Assembly (NCBI GenBank): GCA_023079485.1
Contig: CM041090.1
Coordinates: 40,304,874-40,368,873 of the forward strand
DNA: 64,000 nt
Source: Archilochus colubris
Taxonomy: Eukaryota > Chordata > Aves > Apodiformes > Trochilidae
Direction of reading: 5' to 3'
The notes under the pieces are model-generated. The model searched no databases, was not told the origin of the DNA, and was given only the letters and a program-made list of their open reading frames with translations. This document shows positions 1-22,483 of this stretch, one piece after another. The translations under genes were made by a program, and so were the position numbers. The stretch's first letter is position 1, and the number at the start of each line of letters is the position of its first letter.

Positions 1-3000
1 TGCTGTTGACTTCAGTGTGTTAACTGTCTGCCTAGCCAGGCTGTAAAAGCAAAAAAAAAAACCCTGCAAAACCCCAGCAAGCAGCCCTGACCTCTTGTTT
101 TCTCAGGTTTATTTTGCAACTTAGCTCCATAGGTGGAAGTGGCTGGATAGACAGAGGTTAAAGCAGTGCTTGGCAGAATGTGTTTTGAGGAACCAGGTCA
201 AGTTTTCCTCCCAACAAGACAGAAGATAACCAACAGTTATCATAGCTGTAAGTCTTAACCTTCTCATAAAAGGTCTCTTGAGTAAAAGCTCTGTGCTTGT
301 GGCTGTACAAAAGCAAGGCTGGATGTGAGGGGTCTTGCAACAGCCACCTGCCCCCAGCTGAGTTCATGGCCCTTTACAATATGTGGAAATGTTGCCAGAC
401 TAAAGCTGGAAAAGAATGACAAGACAAACCAAGGCAGTGACTTTTAAAGGCTTTATAATCAGCCTTCTGAGTTTGCCTGCTTGAGTACCTGCCTGAGGCA
501 GGAGAAGAGCAATTAATTTCTGATGATATTTTAATTTTCCATACAGGAGCACAGAAAAATGTCATAAATACATCCCCAAGGTTTGAAATACAATGAAGGA
601 TGGGGAGTGTACAATTGCAGGTACACTGCAGGAAGTCTTTCCTGTTTCATGTGCTTGACTGTGGGACTCTGGTAGTTCCATGGTTGGTCACAAAATGAAG
701 CTACCTGAGGTTAGTGGTTTTGTGCCTTGCTCAATGAACATTTTTGAGTACAACCAGGTGTCTGGAAGCTTTGTGGTGAAGGATGATGGCCATCCCTGTC
801 CTGCAGCAGTCTGTCCTCTGTGCTGGCCCTGGGGGAGAAGGTGACTAAGTGGCATGAGTAGGGAGCTTTCTTTAAGGAACCCTGGTTCCTTTGGTTTTTA
901 GGGAATGCTTTTTGGAAGCTTTTCAAATGGGTATTGTTTTGCTTTTGGAGCCTTGATTGATAATTCATCCTTGGGAAAAAAAAAACTTTTTCATTCTTTT
1001 TGGTTGCTGTGTGTGAGAACATCATACACCTGGGGCATGGTTTAGTAGGCTGGATGTTTGGTCTCCTTTCCTAGGCCTTGCCACTTTGCATGACACCTGA
1101 TGATATTTGTATTTTTGTGCTTCCCAAAGCTCAATTTTGGAGTGTTTTAGGGAAGGTTACATCTAAATTTTGTCTCTTCTCTCTGTTCAGATTTATGGGG
1201 ATCAGAATCCAGAGAAGCTGATTCTGCTTTTCAGCTTCCACTCTGTGTAGTTCCTAGTTTGCTTTCAGCAGTGCAGAGAAGCAGTTTTCCTGCTTTCCCC
1301 CTATCCATCTTTGCTATCTGTGTCCTGCAGCTGCTCAGTGTTGTATTTCAGAGCCATTAGGAGAATTTACTTACCAAAGGTCTAAATCTTGCTCTTTCTG
1401 TTCTTCCTGGGTTGTGCCTTTTCTCCTGTTAATTAATCCTGGCTCTACCAACAGCCTCATTCTTTCTTTGACAAAATGTGTTCAAATAAATGTATTGGTC
1501 TCACTTCTGTGTTAGTAGTTGTCAGACTTCTGTTGGAACAGCAGGAATGCCTCCAGTGATTTCAAGTAAAATCCACCTGGGGACCAGATTAAAAAATGCC
1601 AGCAGTTCACACTTGGGCATTTGTGCAGACACAGAAACCTCTGAATCTGCTGGGGAGGATGTCAGAACAGAGGATACCAAAAGGTTTAATTTTTTCAACT
1701 TTATACAGTGGTTGTGCACCAGCATCCAAGAAAATATTTTTTGTGTCCTGAGCCAGGGTCAGATCTATCTGCTTCACACTTCTGGGTGCAAATTGTGTAA
1801 CAAAATAGTAACTTTTTAATAAAAGTGGGCTGGTTTGTTGAGCTGGTTGCCTTTAGCTTTCTCACAAATGGTTCAGGATATTGCCCACCACGCAGACTGA
1901 ACCTTGAGACATCTCTTCCCTCCTTTGCTAAAGGCTTAATGTCCCACTTGGAGGTGCTGGCTGTCAGCCTGTATAAATACTGCAAAGCACAAGTGTTTGC
2001 AAGTGGAAATACAAGACTGCAGACAGTGTTTAACTCAAGCTGAGGACCTCAGCTCAGTCTTGGTAAGCAGAGCCAAGAGGTGAGTTACAGAAATGGTGTG
2101 AGTTAACAATGCTCTTTCCCAAAGACAAACCAGAAAGGAGTTGGTTCTCATTGTGTAATCCTGTAGGAAACATCAGGTACAGGGCTGAACAAGCTGCCTG
2201 AATCTGCAGGAGGAAGTCAGCTTGTGTTCCTCATCCCTCAGCATGCTGAGCAAATAAACAGTGTAGTTTCTGGTGAGGAGGGTGATGGTTGTTCCAGGGA
2301 CAAAAGCTGGAGAGCACATTGACTTCTGAGGCTGTCAGCAGGTTCTGCTGTCCTGTCAGCATGGAAATCAGAAAAAGCAGGGAAGTGGAAATCAGAAATA
2401 CTAGGAGAGGATTACTTTCTAGACCTCTGTGGTTTGAAAGGCTGTATATATACTTTATTTGTCTAGAGGATAAGTTGTTTATTAAAGGATATAAACCAGT
2501 TAGTTTTCATTGATTGGATTAACACCCGCTGAGCTCTGTGTGTGTGTTGCTTTCCCCCTCCCATGAGTTTATGCATTTTTCTTATGGTGAAGGGTGAAAA
2601 AGTGCAAGCTGCATACTCCTCTGTGTGGATCTGGTATTTTGACAGATGACAACAATGGTGCAAGCTCATAAATTTTTCCCAGCCCCCTCAGTTTGCTGAG
2701 GATGAGAGGTGCTGAGCGTCGCCACGCAAAAAGGGAGCCTTGAACAAACAGGGCTGTTTGATCAGCAGCATTGCCCTTTGCCAAGGGCTGGGGAGTTACC
2801 TCACTCTTTCCTGTTACTGGAAACAAGGTACTGCTAATTCTCTTGCTTCTCATAGATACAGAAATATAACTTATAAATAACTAAAATATCAGTAGTATTT
2901 GGTACAGTCGTGTGCTGGATGGAATTTTTTTCCCCTCATCACCAACAACCCCGAAGTTGTCTCTTGGTTCCACTACAGGGTAAATCCTTCTTGACAGTTT

Positions 3001-6000
3001 TTACACCAGTTTTCCTCTTTTCAGCCTTTCTACTAAGGACTCTACCCAGCAGAAATGTATGTATTTTCTCATAAACTGAGAGGTGAGAGATGCAGGGTTG
3101 TTCAGAGAAGGGTTAGGGTTTTTTTCTTCAGACTCTACTATGCTGAACAGGCACTCGGTGCTGTAAAACTTATGCTGAGGTCTAGGGCTTCAGGATCTAG
3201 GACTGCAGGACTTTAGGATTTCCCAGGATGACCTCTATTGCCCACTGATGCTCAGGGAACACCAAATTTCCAAAGTTGGTTTGGGGTTTTGGTGGGAATT
3301 TATGACATGCCTTAACCACTCGAATCTTACCTATTAAAGGCTTCTAATCTCTTCATGTTGCTTTTCCCAAAGTGTTGTTTCATTTTCTTTGATTTTTCCC
3401 TTGTTTCAATTTCAGAAAAGTGTGGATGGGGGGTGGTGGTGGCTCTCAGCACCTCCTGTGATGTGAGACATTGAAAAATACTTATTGAAATCCTGATACA
3501 TTTTAATGAGCATCTCCATAGCCCTGCCTCACATTAATAAAATCTCCTGGCAGAAGACAACTTCTAGAACCTAATCTTAGCTTCATCTGAGTGTCTGCAA
3601 TAACTGATCTCTTGTGAATAGAGTCTCTCACTGCAACTTGGGAAGTGTCCTAGAGGAAAATAAACAGATCTGTCCAAATGATGGCCAGAATGAGTTGAAT
3701 AGCAGTAGTGCTTTTCCTCCATCTTTGATGAAATGTGTCTTAAATTGCACATCTGATTCACCTCTTCTGCTAACTGAGGAATTAAGCTTTGCTTCTGAGG
3801 TAAATGTTCCTGCCTGAAGTTGAGTTTCTGGTCCTGTGGTGTGGCAGTGATGAAATCTGTGAAATATTAGGCATGAACCTATACATTCTTTTGGCTGGGG
3901 TTTCTCTTGGCTTCTGTTAGGAAGGTCTGTTATGGCACAGAAGGCACATAATACTTATTTAATTTTCCTTACAGCTTTGGAACTCTATTGCCTATTTAAA
4001 TAGTAATATGGCACCTTAGGCCATGTCCCTTTCTAGAGCTCTTCAAGACAACTTGAAGCAATTTCTGCTGTGAATTAACATACCCAGGCTACTCCTGGGT
4101 ACCTGAAGTCATAAACTTTCTGCTGCAGTTTATGCATATAAAGAGTGGATGTTTTATATGGATGGATGTTTTATAAGGATGTTTTTCTAGCCTGCTTCTC
4201 TCTGTATGCCCAGTAAATTCCTGCTACCTCTTTAACACTGTAAACATTTTCTTGTTTCTTGTCTGGAATATTTTCTCAAAGGACAGCTACCCAGTGGTGT
4301 CATTACATCAATAAACACAAATTCAGTTTTGTCTCCATTTTACTGCTTACCCAGCAGCAACTGAAAGGTGTTTTGTAGCAATTTTTTGTAGCCATTTTCC
4401 TTCCAGATTTAATTCTGCCCCTGTGCTTGGTTGGTTTTCCTACCACACTGCTGCTGGCTCATGGCTCCTGCCCTGTTGGTTACATCTGTCTTTAGAGGAA
4501 GAGGAACTTCTTCCTGAAGAGGACAGTCAAAGGTATCTGCCAGCATCCCCCAGCTGGCTTGTGGCACTTGGATCCCCTTGGCCACAACCCTATTTTTCTG
4601 GTGGCTTTGGTTGCCTGGACAATTTGGAGCTGTGGAATGGGTGCCAGGAGCAAACTTCAGTCTCTGCCAGGATGGATTTAGCTCAGGAAGAAGTACTGGG
4701 GACTCTGAGGCAGCCTTCATCTGGGGATGCTGAGCAATCCTCAGGCTCTCTATTCCAAAGAGGAGCAGTGAGGCAACTTAAACACCACAGGGAAGTATTT
4801 CAGCTCAGAGTGAGAACAAACTGCATCACTTCAGTCTCCTGTCTCACAGGCAGAGTAAAAATGGGACATCTGAAGCACTGTGAAGCTCTGCAGAGTGCTC
4901 CCATCCTTCCTCCACTGACTGAGCCAGCTGCTGGGTGGGCTCTGAGTGTCTGTGGTTGCCAGAGGTGCTTTTGCTTCCCTGTGTCACATTAAAGACATGC
5001 AAATAGTTTCTATAGCAACAGGTCTTTTTGCTTGCCTCTGACGCAGAATTCTGAAAGGTCTTTCTGGATCTGTCTTCATCCACTTTGGATTTTTTGCTTT
5101 TATCAACTCTTTTTGAAGATAAAGGGAGGGGGGAAAAAATTTTTCTGCCCTGTTTCAGGAGTTAAATTGTAGCAGAGGTGACTGTTTGCTTTTTAAGAAC
5201 CCATTAAAGTTTCTACAACACAACTTGGAGTCTGGGCTGAAGGGAAAAATCAGCTGGAGTTATTTTGAGAGAGTGCCCAAAATGTACTTAATGTTTGTTC
5301 TTGTTCCCCTCCTCCCAGCCCTATATTTTAATGTGAATCATTAACATGATGTGTCTGGACTTAAGCAGTAGATACTCTTAGCTTTCTCTGAGGTTGGAGA
5401 GAATGAAAATTAAATTATCTGCACTTGTCTTTGGCTTGTTGGCAGCACATGAGCACAGCTGTATAAAAGCAGAGTAGGAAGGTGAAATTCTGAGCAACCA
5501 AGGGGGTGGTTTATGAAGATGCCCAGCTTCTTGCTAGCAAAGGAGGCACTAATCCTGACCTACCAATCTGGAGGATTGTGTGTGGTGCTTGGAAGCAATA
5601 AAAGTATTCCTTCATTTGAGAGGAAAAATTTCCTTTTTTATATTAAAAAAAAAAGTATCCTCTTGAGGAGGAGTCCATCTGAGCTGCAGATGCCTTCCTT
5701 TGGCAGGAAGCTGAGCTAACAGTATTTCCTTTTAGCCCTCCTTTCCTCTAAAAGCCTGTTTGGCTTCTACTCTTTAGTTTTGAAGATCCTGGTGCTGCAG
5801 GAGGAAGGGATGGAAAAGATGCAGGTGGGTATTTTAGGGCTGGGAGTCTCAGCCAGTGCAACATTGCTCTGTGTGAGCTGGGATGAGCCCAGGGAAGGAC
5901 AACATGGCTTTTAGATCCTGCCCTGAGTGGCCTCCAAATGAGGACACCAGAATTAAGGCAATGAAGGAGGCTTGTGCTCAAGTAGGGAGAATGAAAGAAT

Positions 6001-8975
6001 GGGAAGAGAGGCACAAATTTGTCCTCAGCTTTGCTTCTGGACTGGTTAATCTGGAGCCCTGTTTCCCCTTCTGTCCTTTCAGCTCTGTTCTCCAGAATGT
6101 CTTCTGCAGACTGAGTTGCTGAGTCCCTGTTTGATGCTGTTGCAAATTGAATGACTGGAAGGGGAGGAAAAAAAAAAAGCAGGCAAGGTTAAATAAAATG
6201 ATATTGCCTCCCTGCACAAGTGTTTGAGTCTCTGCCAGATGAATCTCCTGTGTAGTTACTGAAAATGAGTGCTGTGGTGGAACACTGCACAGAATCTTGT
6301 CACAGCTCCTCTTACCTAACTCTCTTTTTGTCAGCACAGGGCTTGGATTTCAAAGGAGCAGCTACAGGGCTTCAAGCTATTCTTATTTTCAGGACAACAG
6401 GTTTGTGGAGTGTGAGCAGGAGGGACAGGGGCAGGACAGACGTGACAAACTCTTTTTCACCATAGCTATTTATAAGTTTGTGGCCTTCAGTCTTATGTTT
6501 TGTTTTACCTTTGGTCCCTGCCTCACCTGACAGTGGTGAAGGGGGTGCTGGAGGAGCTAACACCAAGTTGGTTTCTTCCTTTTTGGGCTCTGTCCCTCCT
6601 TGAGAAGAAGTTACTGATGCTGACTTAAAATCAGCACACCTTGCTGCAGGGCTGGTGCAGCTGAGCAGGTCTCATCTGGCTGCAACTCCTTGCTGATCTT
6701 AAATAAATTTAATGTGCAAAACTGGCACAAGCATCCCACAGCTCTGTGATTATTCTTCATGCGTGGATCTGTTTGCTTGCACACCTCTAAAACTCTTGTG
6801 GCTTTGGCCAAGCTGCTGTGACCCAGGGCTGTAGCCTAGGAGGGAGTAGCCAAGAGGATGGATGGATGGATGGATGGATGACTTCATGCTCCTGTTTGAT
6901 TCCTTCAGCTGTGAGTAGGATGCATTTTGTCCCTAAAGTTGCCTCTGGGTGACACTTCAGAGGCCACCTAACCTTTTTTTTTCCCCCAGCTTTAGAAGAG
7001 GGCCAGAAACTGCCTCCATATACACCACAGCTCCTCAGCTTTTCCCTAACAGGTTGTAGGTCCCTTAGATGAAGTTTGGAAGGATTTATTCATATGTAGT
7101 GTACATGGATGAGTGTGTCTCTGCATATGTACACACACATGTGTGAGACTTCATGGTTGGAGTGCCTTCTGCTGGGGCTTTGGCTTTGCCCTGCCTGACA
7201 CATTGCCATGACTTGGTGAGGACGTGGCAATTCTTGGCTGTTCTGGACAGTCTGCTTTGGGAGCATGCTGACGTAAATCTCTATCTGACATCTGAGCTCT
7301 GATATGCTCCTGGCAAGCCTGGTGTGAGCCAAGCTGGTGGTGATCTAATAACAGCAGCAGTCACTCTGGGGATGCTTCGTGGATCTGTTTGGATTTTGGT
7401 TTAATAACACTGGGCATCGTGGCAGGTTTTGTGAAGCCACTGTTTGCCTTTCTGCTGTAGAAATGGCAGGTCTGCAGGGTGCTGCAGGAGGGAGTTCAGA
7501 ACCCAGGTGGCTGCTCCATCTCCTCTGAGCCTGCTCAGTGTCAGATATTGGCTCTTCCTGGCTGCACTCACTGCTACACAACTCCACGGTGCTCCCCGTG
7601 TAACCAGAATTACCTCCAGCTGTCTTTAGAGTAACCCAAACTCTGAAATGAGAAGAACAAAATTATGTACTTTTACAGAGTTGTTTCCTGCCCTCTTTTA
7701 TGCCCCTTACACCTGATCAAAAGCCTTCTAGGATTCAGCCTCAGTGCCTTGCAGGTTGCCAGCCCTTCTCAGGAGAGAACGTGCGTCGCAGGCAGAACAT
7801 CTCGCGCGCAGTTTCCAGGGTTACCTGTGCAGTGCTGATAGCAAGCAGGAAATTAAAATGCTGCATGATGCTGATGATCTGTTATCTACAGCAGATGGTG
7901 GCCATTAGGGGTACGTGAATGTCAGGGGAAGGCAGAAAAGCAAGGAAAGCAAACACAACTATTAGATTGGTGTCGTTGCTGCTGCAGGTGTGAAGCTCCG
8001 CTCTGGGTGAAGCTGAGGAGTCCTGAGCATCCTGCTTCTGCTTTTGGGCCATGGTGTGGGAGACTCTGGTTCCTGGAAGTAGCTCTCAGATGATTGTGTG
8101 GCTTCAAGCTAACTTGTTTTCAGAGCTACTTGTTTCCAGAGTTCCTTGTTCTGATTATCAGCCCCTCTGCACAGCTCGTTCTCTTGCTGGGCTCTCTGAT
8201 CTCCTATGTGGCTCTTGTCCTTCTAAAGACGTGGTCTTTTGACTTGTAGACTGCTCTCCTTGTAGCCTTTCTAACATAGTCCAGCTGCCTGCAGTCTTTG
8301 TGGAGGCAATAGTGATCCTCTGTAACCCATAGCAGGATTCCTTGAGTATGTGTTGGGGGACTGAAATCTTGGGAAAATCAACCGAGGACCACTTTTAGTC
8401 CAGGACAGCAAATCTCTCCCCCAGTCTGTGGATAAAGATCTGTCTGACTTTTGTGTATACCTAAACAGCTGCTGACTGGTGTGCTTCAGGAGGACATGAC
8501 AGTCTTTTTTGTGCAAACCTTCTTTTAAGAGTGATGCTTGTGTTGAATTGCTGTGGTGGCTTAGCTTTTGTCACACCTCAGGCTCAGCTTTGCTAGTGGT
8601 TTGTAGAAGCATAAATGGAAGTGCTCTGTTCAACATTCCCTTTATCAGCTGTAGTTTTCACTGCTCTTAAGATGGCAGTAATTCTGCACAGATGAGGCTA
8701 TTTCTGAGCTCAAACTGGTATTTAAATAAAGTGCTATAGATTTCTGGTGCAGGACAGATGGTCTGACAGAGCACTGGGGCAGTTGTGTGATCGTACGCCA
8801 ACCCAAGCCTCCTTGTGATGTTGCTCCTCACTTCCCTCCTGCATCTTAACCCTAAAAATCTGTAGTTCTGAGCAAGCTGTGCTCTTGCTAGAAGCTTTCT
8901 CAGATGCTGGCAGGAAGAACCTTCCATCCCTTATGCATTTGTCTTCTTTTGTTTAATGTGGATGTTTAATTTCAG
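1..8975 (+). other. GCH1: GCH1 intron 1 (3' part)
   Basis: This is the intron upstream of exon 2, cut by the window edge. I see no exon, RNA gene or clear interspersed repeat in it. It holds a short GGAT tetranucleotide run near 6856-6881 and scattered A or T runs. The longest open frame (4423-4992, 189 codons) has no recognisable protein character. The acceptor at its end is a pyrimidine tract followed by TTTCAG. Confidence 0.85.
6856..6881. repeat. (GGAT)n microsatellite
   Basis: About six tandem GGAT/ATGG tetranucleotides lie in GCH1 intron 1. No other role is apparent. Confidence 0.85.
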
Positions 8976-17931
<8,956 letters not shown>

Positions 17932-20260
17932 AACTGTGGTGTTCTCTAAATGCACTCTGGAGATGTTCTGTCCAGTGTCAATGTCTGTTTTACTTGTTCC
18001 TACATCTCACTTTTATTTTTTTTCCCAACTAAAAACCCTTGTGAATTGTTGTCATGGTCTTTGTGCAGTAAAAGACTTCTGATGGCAAATCAAAGATGTA
18101 ATGATGGGGTGGGCTCCTCCTGGTGTTCCAATGATGCTGATGGCATAGAGCTCCAAATAGGGGGTTAAAAAAAATGTCACTTTTCCACCTACACTGCAGC
18201 ACAAACTGCTGCTGGGGGAAAAGTGGGGCTTGGGACTGAAATGGAGATTTGTGAAGCAGTTGTTTCTCCAAATGAATATGAAGCAGCAGAGGAATTAACT
18301 GAGAGGCTGTGGATTCTTGTGGGACCCATTTGTGCTGCAAAAACTGCAGCTCTGCTGAGATGGGTGGTCCTGGAGGGTCTCTGTTTTATTACAAGTCCTG
18401 CAGTGGCTGTTTCAGTATCTGGTTCTGTATGTTACACCTCTTGGAGATGTTACCTCTGGTTCTGTGTTATATCCTTGCTAGTATTAACCCTGCTATATTT
18501 TTGTGTGGGTTTTGTTTGTTTGGGTGGTGTTGTGGGGTTTTTGGGGGGTTTTTTTGGTTTTTTTTAGAAATTTAAAACATTTTTTCCTAGCCTCTTAAGA
18601 GGTAGGAAGCTAACTTCTAAATTATTTGGGGCACAGTCTTAGTATAAAGGGTTTTATGCATCTTTTTCTCTGTGCCTCAATGTCTGACCACTTCAGCTCT
18701 CAGTTTCTTATGATTTTTGAGCAAAATTTAACAGGGGGAAGGAAAAAAAAAAAAACCCACAACCCGACCCCAGAGTCTGTCTATGAAGTGCTAAGATCTC
18801 CAATGAGGTTTTTAATGTTATTTATATCTTGAGCTTTCCTTCTTGGAATTCCATGGGTTAGAAGGAGAAGCCTAAATCCAGCCTGATAATCTGAAAACGA
18901 AGACTTTCAGGTATTTCAAGACTTGAATCTTGGAAGTGTTGGACCAAAGGTGAGCACTGCAATCCTGAACACAGCACATTGTACCTCTCCTGCCTGGCTT
19001 CAGGTCATTCCAGGACAAAGTAGCCTGAAATGACAACTTATTTTGTAAGAGCAGTTGAAAAAAGCTGATTTCCAGGCCCATCAAAATGAATTAAACCACA
19101 TTTTACATTTTTTTTATTATTTTTTTCTGTCAGTGTGGCAAGCTCTGCATGTGGCAGCATTGGTACAGCAAGTTTCAGCCAGCTGGACTTGGCTGAACTC
19201 CTTTTGTTAAAATTTTAATGGGTGTTTTGTAACTTTTAATTGGGACAACATGAGGCACAAATGAAAAACACCCTTCCCCAAACTGAGCACAGGAGAAAAA
19301 GCTTCAGACATCAAATGCCAGCCAGGGGGTCAGATGCCCCCACTGAGGATCTCACAGCCAGCACTCAATGGGGTTCCAAGATATCCTCTACTTAACCCTA
19401 AAAGGCAATTCCTGGTCTGGCAAACCTCAATCTTCCTAATTTTCCTGTCTCTTCCTTCAGCCAGTGTTGGAAATGAAATGAAAATCAAGTCTGGACAAAT
19501 TTCCATTGGGCCTAAAGAACTTTCAAGCAGCAGCAACCCTCTTGTGGGCTTAATGACAGGAATTCTTACCTTTCACAGCATTATTGGAAAAATCCTTTCT
19601 GATCTCCTCTCTCCTGGATTCTGTAGAGTTAGGTGCTACAAGAAGTGTGTCTGGTGTGAACAAGCTGTGTGTTGCACATCTATAAAATACACCAACTCTA
19701 TGGCATTTGCTTTCCTTTAATGATTAGGAGCAGATATTGCCACACTTCAGTTCTGTGTTTCAACCATCCACCTGAAAAGCCTTAAATCTTTCTTGCCTGA
19801 AGTTCAGAGTAAAACTCTCTTTTCAGTTCAACAACTGGAAGGAGAATCTGAGGACCAAAGGGGCATGCACACCAGTACATCTCTTTCTCTTTTCTTGCTT
19901 TAGTTTGGGAATTTTAAGTCTCTGTAAAACCCATTCTTGTGTCTGAGGTGATGAGAAATCAGGTTTTAACCACTTATCTCTCGTCAGGATGAAGTTCATG
20001 TTGCACCATTTTATTTTTTAATTTTGCTGTGACCTGTAGTCCTTAAAACATACCTCTCTCTCTCTCTCTACCTGTGGCCTTGGATTTTGTTCCACATTTT
20101 TGGTTGGTGTAAGAGCTGGTGCATTTTCTGGCATGTCAGTATTGTTTAAGCCCAGGAGCTTTAACTACTCCCAGTGTGTATATATGTATAGCACCTCCAA
20201 CCTGTTGTACCATGTGGAAGTCCAGTGTCTCTCAAACATTAAAGCACAGTGTTACCCTTT
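17932..20260 (+). other. GCH1: GCH1 3'UTR and downstream sequence (end uncertain)
   Basis: There is no coding sequence here. No AATAAA occurs in the first 2.3 kb after the stop. ATTAAA variants at 19090-19095 (followed by a T-rich stretch) and 20238-20243 are candidate poly(A) signals, so the mRNA end cannot be fixed from sequence alone. A (CT)n run lies at 20051-20069. Confidence 0.5.
19090..19095 (+). terminator. GCH1: Candidate GCH1 poly(A) signal (ATTAAA)
   Basis: ATTAAA lies about 1.16 kb after the GCH1 stop and is followed within 15-40 nt by a long T-rich stretch, the expected layout of a cleavage site. A second ATTAAA lies at 20238-20243. This is inference from motif only. Confidence 0.35.
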
Positions 20261-20379
20261 GGAGTGGCAGTGTCCTTGGTGACTTGGAGGTGACAGCATT
20301 GCACAGGGAGGTGCCACAGGCTCCATCTCCTTAGTTGGGGATTGTTTTAGCACCAGCAGGTGCTCCAGGCCTCTGAGAT

Positions 20380-20689
20380 GTTGGGTTGTTTTTCTGGGAT
20401 GCTCTTGTCCTGGGTGTTGGGCTGTTCTTCTGGGATGCTCTTTTCCCAGGTGTTGGGTTTTTCTGGGATGCTCTTGTCCCAGGTGTTGGGCTGTTCTTCT
20501 GGGATGCTCTTGTCCCAGATGTTGGGTTTTTCTGGGATGTTCTTGTCCCAGGTGTTGGGTTCTTCTGGGATGCTCTTGTCCCAGATGTTGGGTTCTTCTG
20601 GGATGTTCTTGTCCCAGGTGTTGGGTTGTTCTGGGATGTTCTTGCCCCAGATGTTGGGTTGTTCTTCTGGGATGTTCTTGTCCCCAGGT
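20380..20689. repeat. Minisatellite, 33/36-bp units, about 8.5 copies
   Basis: Units begin GTTGGGTT or GTTGGGCT and end CTTGTCCCAGGT or CTTGTCCCAGAT. Successive lengths are 36, 36, 33, 36, 33, 33, 33, 33 and about 37. The 3-bp steps come from gain or loss of TTC/GTT within the unit. Because all full units are multiples of three, long open frames run through it on both strands, but there is no start context, splice site or known family to suggest coding. Confidence 0.9.
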
Positions 20690-20747
20690 GAGTCCCTGTT
20701 TGTTGACTGGGCAGCAAAAAAACCCCCCTCAAGGCCAGGTTGGTGTT

Positions 20748-20805
20748 CTTAGAACTAGATGACCTTTTAAAGGCCCTTTTCAACCCAAACCCTTCTTGGA
20801 TTTGG
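20748..20805 (+). mobile_element. CR1 3'-end remnant
   Basis: It contains 'ctagatgaccttttaaaggcc' style sequence and TTTTCAACCCAAACCCTTC, the CR1 3' terminal motif without the final octamers. Short and degenerate. Confidence 0.55.
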
Positions 20806-21317
20806 TGTCACCTTCTTGCTGGTCCTCAGTGCCAGAAGAATCAACCACAGATGGGCTGGGCAGGGAAGAAGCAGTGGCTCTTGGATGCTCCAAGGCTCCT
20901 GTGGGATTATATTCCTCTGGAGCCATTCTGGGTACACATTTACCTGGTTCCAAGTGTTCAAATTACCTAAGCAAATGTATCCTGAGTGCAGATGTGACAA
21001 GAGACCTTGAAGCTGAAGCCTTGGTAGGGTCACCTCACCCTGTGCCAGCACCTCTGCTGCTCCATCAGCCTGGGGAGGATGCCATAAAACCATCCTCCTG
21101 TCTTCCAGCCCCTCTGCTGCCCTGGGCGTCAGATACTGCTGGAATTCATAGGAAAAAAAAGTAATCCTACAGATCCCAGATGGCTGAAGAGTGTTTGTAG
21201 CTAAAGCTTTGCCCAGGGTTGGGTTAGGAGGATGGGGGGAGGCACAGAGGTTGTGCTTGCAGACCCATGGAGCCACCTTGTCATTTCTCAGAGTCACCAG
21301 AAGGAGAGCAGCCTCAG

Positions 21318-22107
21318 ATCATAGAGTCATAGAATTGGCTGGGTTGGAAGGGACCTCAGAGATCATCAAGTCCAACCCTTGATCCACTCCCACTGCAGTT
21401 CCCAGCCCATGGCACTCAGTGCCACATCCAGGCTCTTTGGAAATATCTCCAGACACGGAGAATCCACTACTTCCCTGGGCAGCCCATTCCAATGCCTGAG
21501 CACCCTCTCCAGAAAGAATTCTTTCTCATCTCCAACCTAAACCTCCCCTGGCACAACCTGAGACCTTTTGTGCCCTCTTGTCTTGCTGAGAGTTGCCTGG
21601 GGAAAGAGCCCAACCCCCCCCTGGCTCCAACCTCCTTTCAGGGAGTTGGAGAGAGTGATGAGGTCTCCCCTGAGCCTCCTCTTCTCCAGCCTCAACACCC
21701 CCAGCTCCCTCAGCCCTTCCTCACAGCAATTCTGCTGGATCCCTTCACAGCCTCCTTGCTCTTCTCTGGACCTGCTCCAACACCTCAATCTCCTTCCTGA
21801 GCTGAGGGGCCCAGAACTGGACACAGGACTCAAGCTGTGGCCTCCCCAGGGCTGAGCACAGGGGCAGAATCCCTTCCCTGGACCTGCTGGCCACGCTCTT
21901 CCTGATCCAGGCCAGGATGCCATTGGCCTTCTTGTCCACCTGGGCACACTGCTGGCTCCTGTTCAGCTTCCTGGCAATCCAGACTCCCAGGTCCCTTTCT
22001 GCCACTCTGTGCCCAGCCTGGAGCTCCCCATGGGGTTGTTGTGGCCAAAGTGCAGGACCTGGCACTTGGCCGTGTTGAACCTCATCCCGTTGGGATCAGC
22101 CTCTGGA
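21318..22107 (-). mobile_element. CR1 LINE fragment (about 0.8 kb)
   Basis: In inverse orientation it starts with the ATCATAGAGTCATAGAATTGG tail complement and runs through the 'tccaaccc', 'gcctcctcttctccagcctc' and 'gaactggacacaggactc' blocks towards the RT C-terminal region. It is 5'-truncated, with broken frames on the - strand. Confidence 0.93.
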
Positions 22108-22281
22108 GCCCTTTCCCAGGTGACATTTGCTCTCTGTGTTGTCAGGAAGGTCCAAGGAGCAGGCAGAGTCCTTTTGCTGGAGTTGGAGCCGTGGCTGCCC
22201 CATAGATGAGTCCTGCAAAGCTGCCAGCCTGGCAGAGGCTCTCTTCAGGCTCTGTTAGCCCAGGGATGAGGAAAAAAAACA

Positions 22282-22483
22282 GGGAAAAGAAGAGGTTAGA
22301 TGCTTAGAAGTTCTTCAGTAGGAGGGTGCTGAGACTCTGGAACAGATTGCCCAGAGAAGCCGTGGCTGCCCCAGCCCTGGAGGTGTTCAAGGGATGAGGC
22401 TTGGAGCATCCTTGTCTGGATGAGAGGTTGGAGAAGATGATCCCTAAGGTCCTTCCCAACCTCAGCCATTCCATGATTCTATG
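22282..22483 (+). mobile_element. CR1 LINE 3' fragment
   Basis: It contains 'cccagagaagccgtggctgc', 'gaggtgttcaagg' and the tail CCATTCCATGATTCTATG. Confidence 0.9.

Noticed and set aside
3108..3122. Telomere-like TTAGGG motif
   Set aside because: Only about two partial units occur (GGGTTAGGG), which is expected by chance.
4423..4992. 189-codon open frame on the + strand
   Set aside because: It lies in GCH1 intron 1 and has no recognisable domain, biased composition or splice-compatible boundaries. A chance frame fits.
20331..20783. 150-codon repetitive open frame (- strand) as a novel repeat protein
   Set aside because: The frame exists because minisatellite units are 33 or 36 bp. The flanks have no coding character and opposite-strand frames are equally open.
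21537..22065. CR1 ORF2 coding capacity on the - strand
   Set aside because: The frames are broken and the element is 5'-truncated. It is a dead fragment.
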